5,542 bases of DNA, from the NCBI GenBank assembly GCA_022784805.1, contig JALFYG010000289.1:1-5542 (forward strand), read 5' to 3'. Made by a program: the position numbers and the translations under genes. Within the stretch, counting starts at the first letter, position 1. Every line of letters begins with the position of its first letter. This document shows, piece by piece, positions 5,304 to 5,542 of the stretch. Origin of the DNA: Spirochaetales bacterium. Lineage in GTDB: Bacteria; Spirochaetota; Spirochaetia; Sphaerochaetales; Sphaerochaetaceae. The notes under the pieces were generated by a model. That model saw only the letters and a list, made by a program, of their open reading frames with translations, searched no databases and was not told the DNA's origin.

Positions 5304-5542
5304 CGAATTCCAATGTCCTCTTTACTTCTTCTGTATCAACAACTTCCAAAATATCGCCTACCTGGAGATCCTGCCAGTTTTCAAGTCCGACACCACACTC
5401 GAAGCCTTCGAGAACTTCCTTAGCGTCATCCTTGAATCTCTTGAGAGAAGAGATCTTGATGAGAGACTGGCTGATCTGGATGGAGTCTCTGATTACGCGG
5501 ACAAGGCTGTTGCGCTTGATCTTTCCTTCTGTAACCATACAA
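5296..5542 (-). CDS. infB: Translation initiation factor IF-2, C-terminal end (partial, 5' end outside window)
   Basis: The last 81 residues of IF-2, the GTPase that brings initiator fMet-tRNA to the 30S subunit and promotes subunit joining. The visible part is the C-terminal beta-barrel (C2 domain) that contacts the fMet-tRNA acceptor end. It opens with CMVTEGKIKRN, the usual start of this block, followed by SLKRFKDD (visible residues 32-39) and the FECG signature (47-50), then GDILEVV near the end. The reading frame runs off the window edge, so the Met at 5538 is internal and not a start; the codon before it encodes the conserved Cys. One local oddity is that the stretch between the IRD motif and SLKRF is about two residues longer than in E. 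coli IF-2 and lacks the usual Gly. The TGA stop lies inside the start of rbfA (8-nt overlap). The identification is secure; the GTPase domain cannot be assessed here. Confidence 0.95.
   Translation of the reverse strand, partial: CMVTEGKIKRNSLVRVIRDSIQISQSLIKISSLKRFKDDAKEVLEGFECGVGLENWQDLQVGDILEVVDTEEVKRTLEFDE

Noticed and set aside
5296..5538. An 80-codon frame beginning at ATG 5538 as a stand-alone small gene.
   Set aside because: The frame continues upstream to the window edge and the residues, including the preceding Cys, match the IF-2 C-terminal domain, so the Met is internal.

Overview
The window is a compact stretch of a bacterial translation/RNA-metabolism operon read entirely from the minus strand. 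In transcription order (high to low coordinates) it holds the 3' end of infB (IF-2), rbfA, truB, ribF, rpsO, pnp, dut and the 5' end of an LptF/LptG-type permease. I see no mobile element, CRISPR array, tRNA, rRNA or foreign-looking island, and no convincing undescribed system.

Organism: infB-rbfA-truB-ribF-rpsO-pnp is an old, widely conserved bacterial order. The LptF/G-family permease at the downstream end implies a diderm with an LPS-export-type system or a related one. The protein flavour (for example the PNPase sequence and the TruB GTLDKFASG motif), moderate GC and frequent AGA arginine codons fit a spirochaete (Treponema/Sphaerochaeta-like). That placement is inference from pattern recognition and was not tested by a search.

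Layout: infB/rbfA overlap by 8 nt, rbfA/truB by 11 nt, truB/ribF share one base (TAATG), ribF/rpsO overlap as ATGA, pnp/dut overlap as ATGA, and dut/permease share one base (TAATG). The only gap is the 88 nt between rpsO and pnp. It carries a perfect 11-bp hairpin without a U-run, a tandem 10-bp repeat and a good pnp Shine-Dalgarno, the same position where enterobacteria carry the processing and autoregulation elements of rpsO-pnp.

How the genes fit together: IF-2, RbfA, TruB and S15 serve initiation, 30S maturation and tRNA modification; PNPase degrades RNA; RibF makes flavin cofactors; Dut removes dUTP; the permease belongs to envelope lipid export. The overlaps suggest translational coupling along one polycistronic message. 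The points most worth a second look are a RibF whose C-terminal riboflavin kinase half appears shortened and lacks its catalytic motifs, the rpsO-pnp hairpin, and an RbfA whose conserved AxG kink reads A-S-Y.
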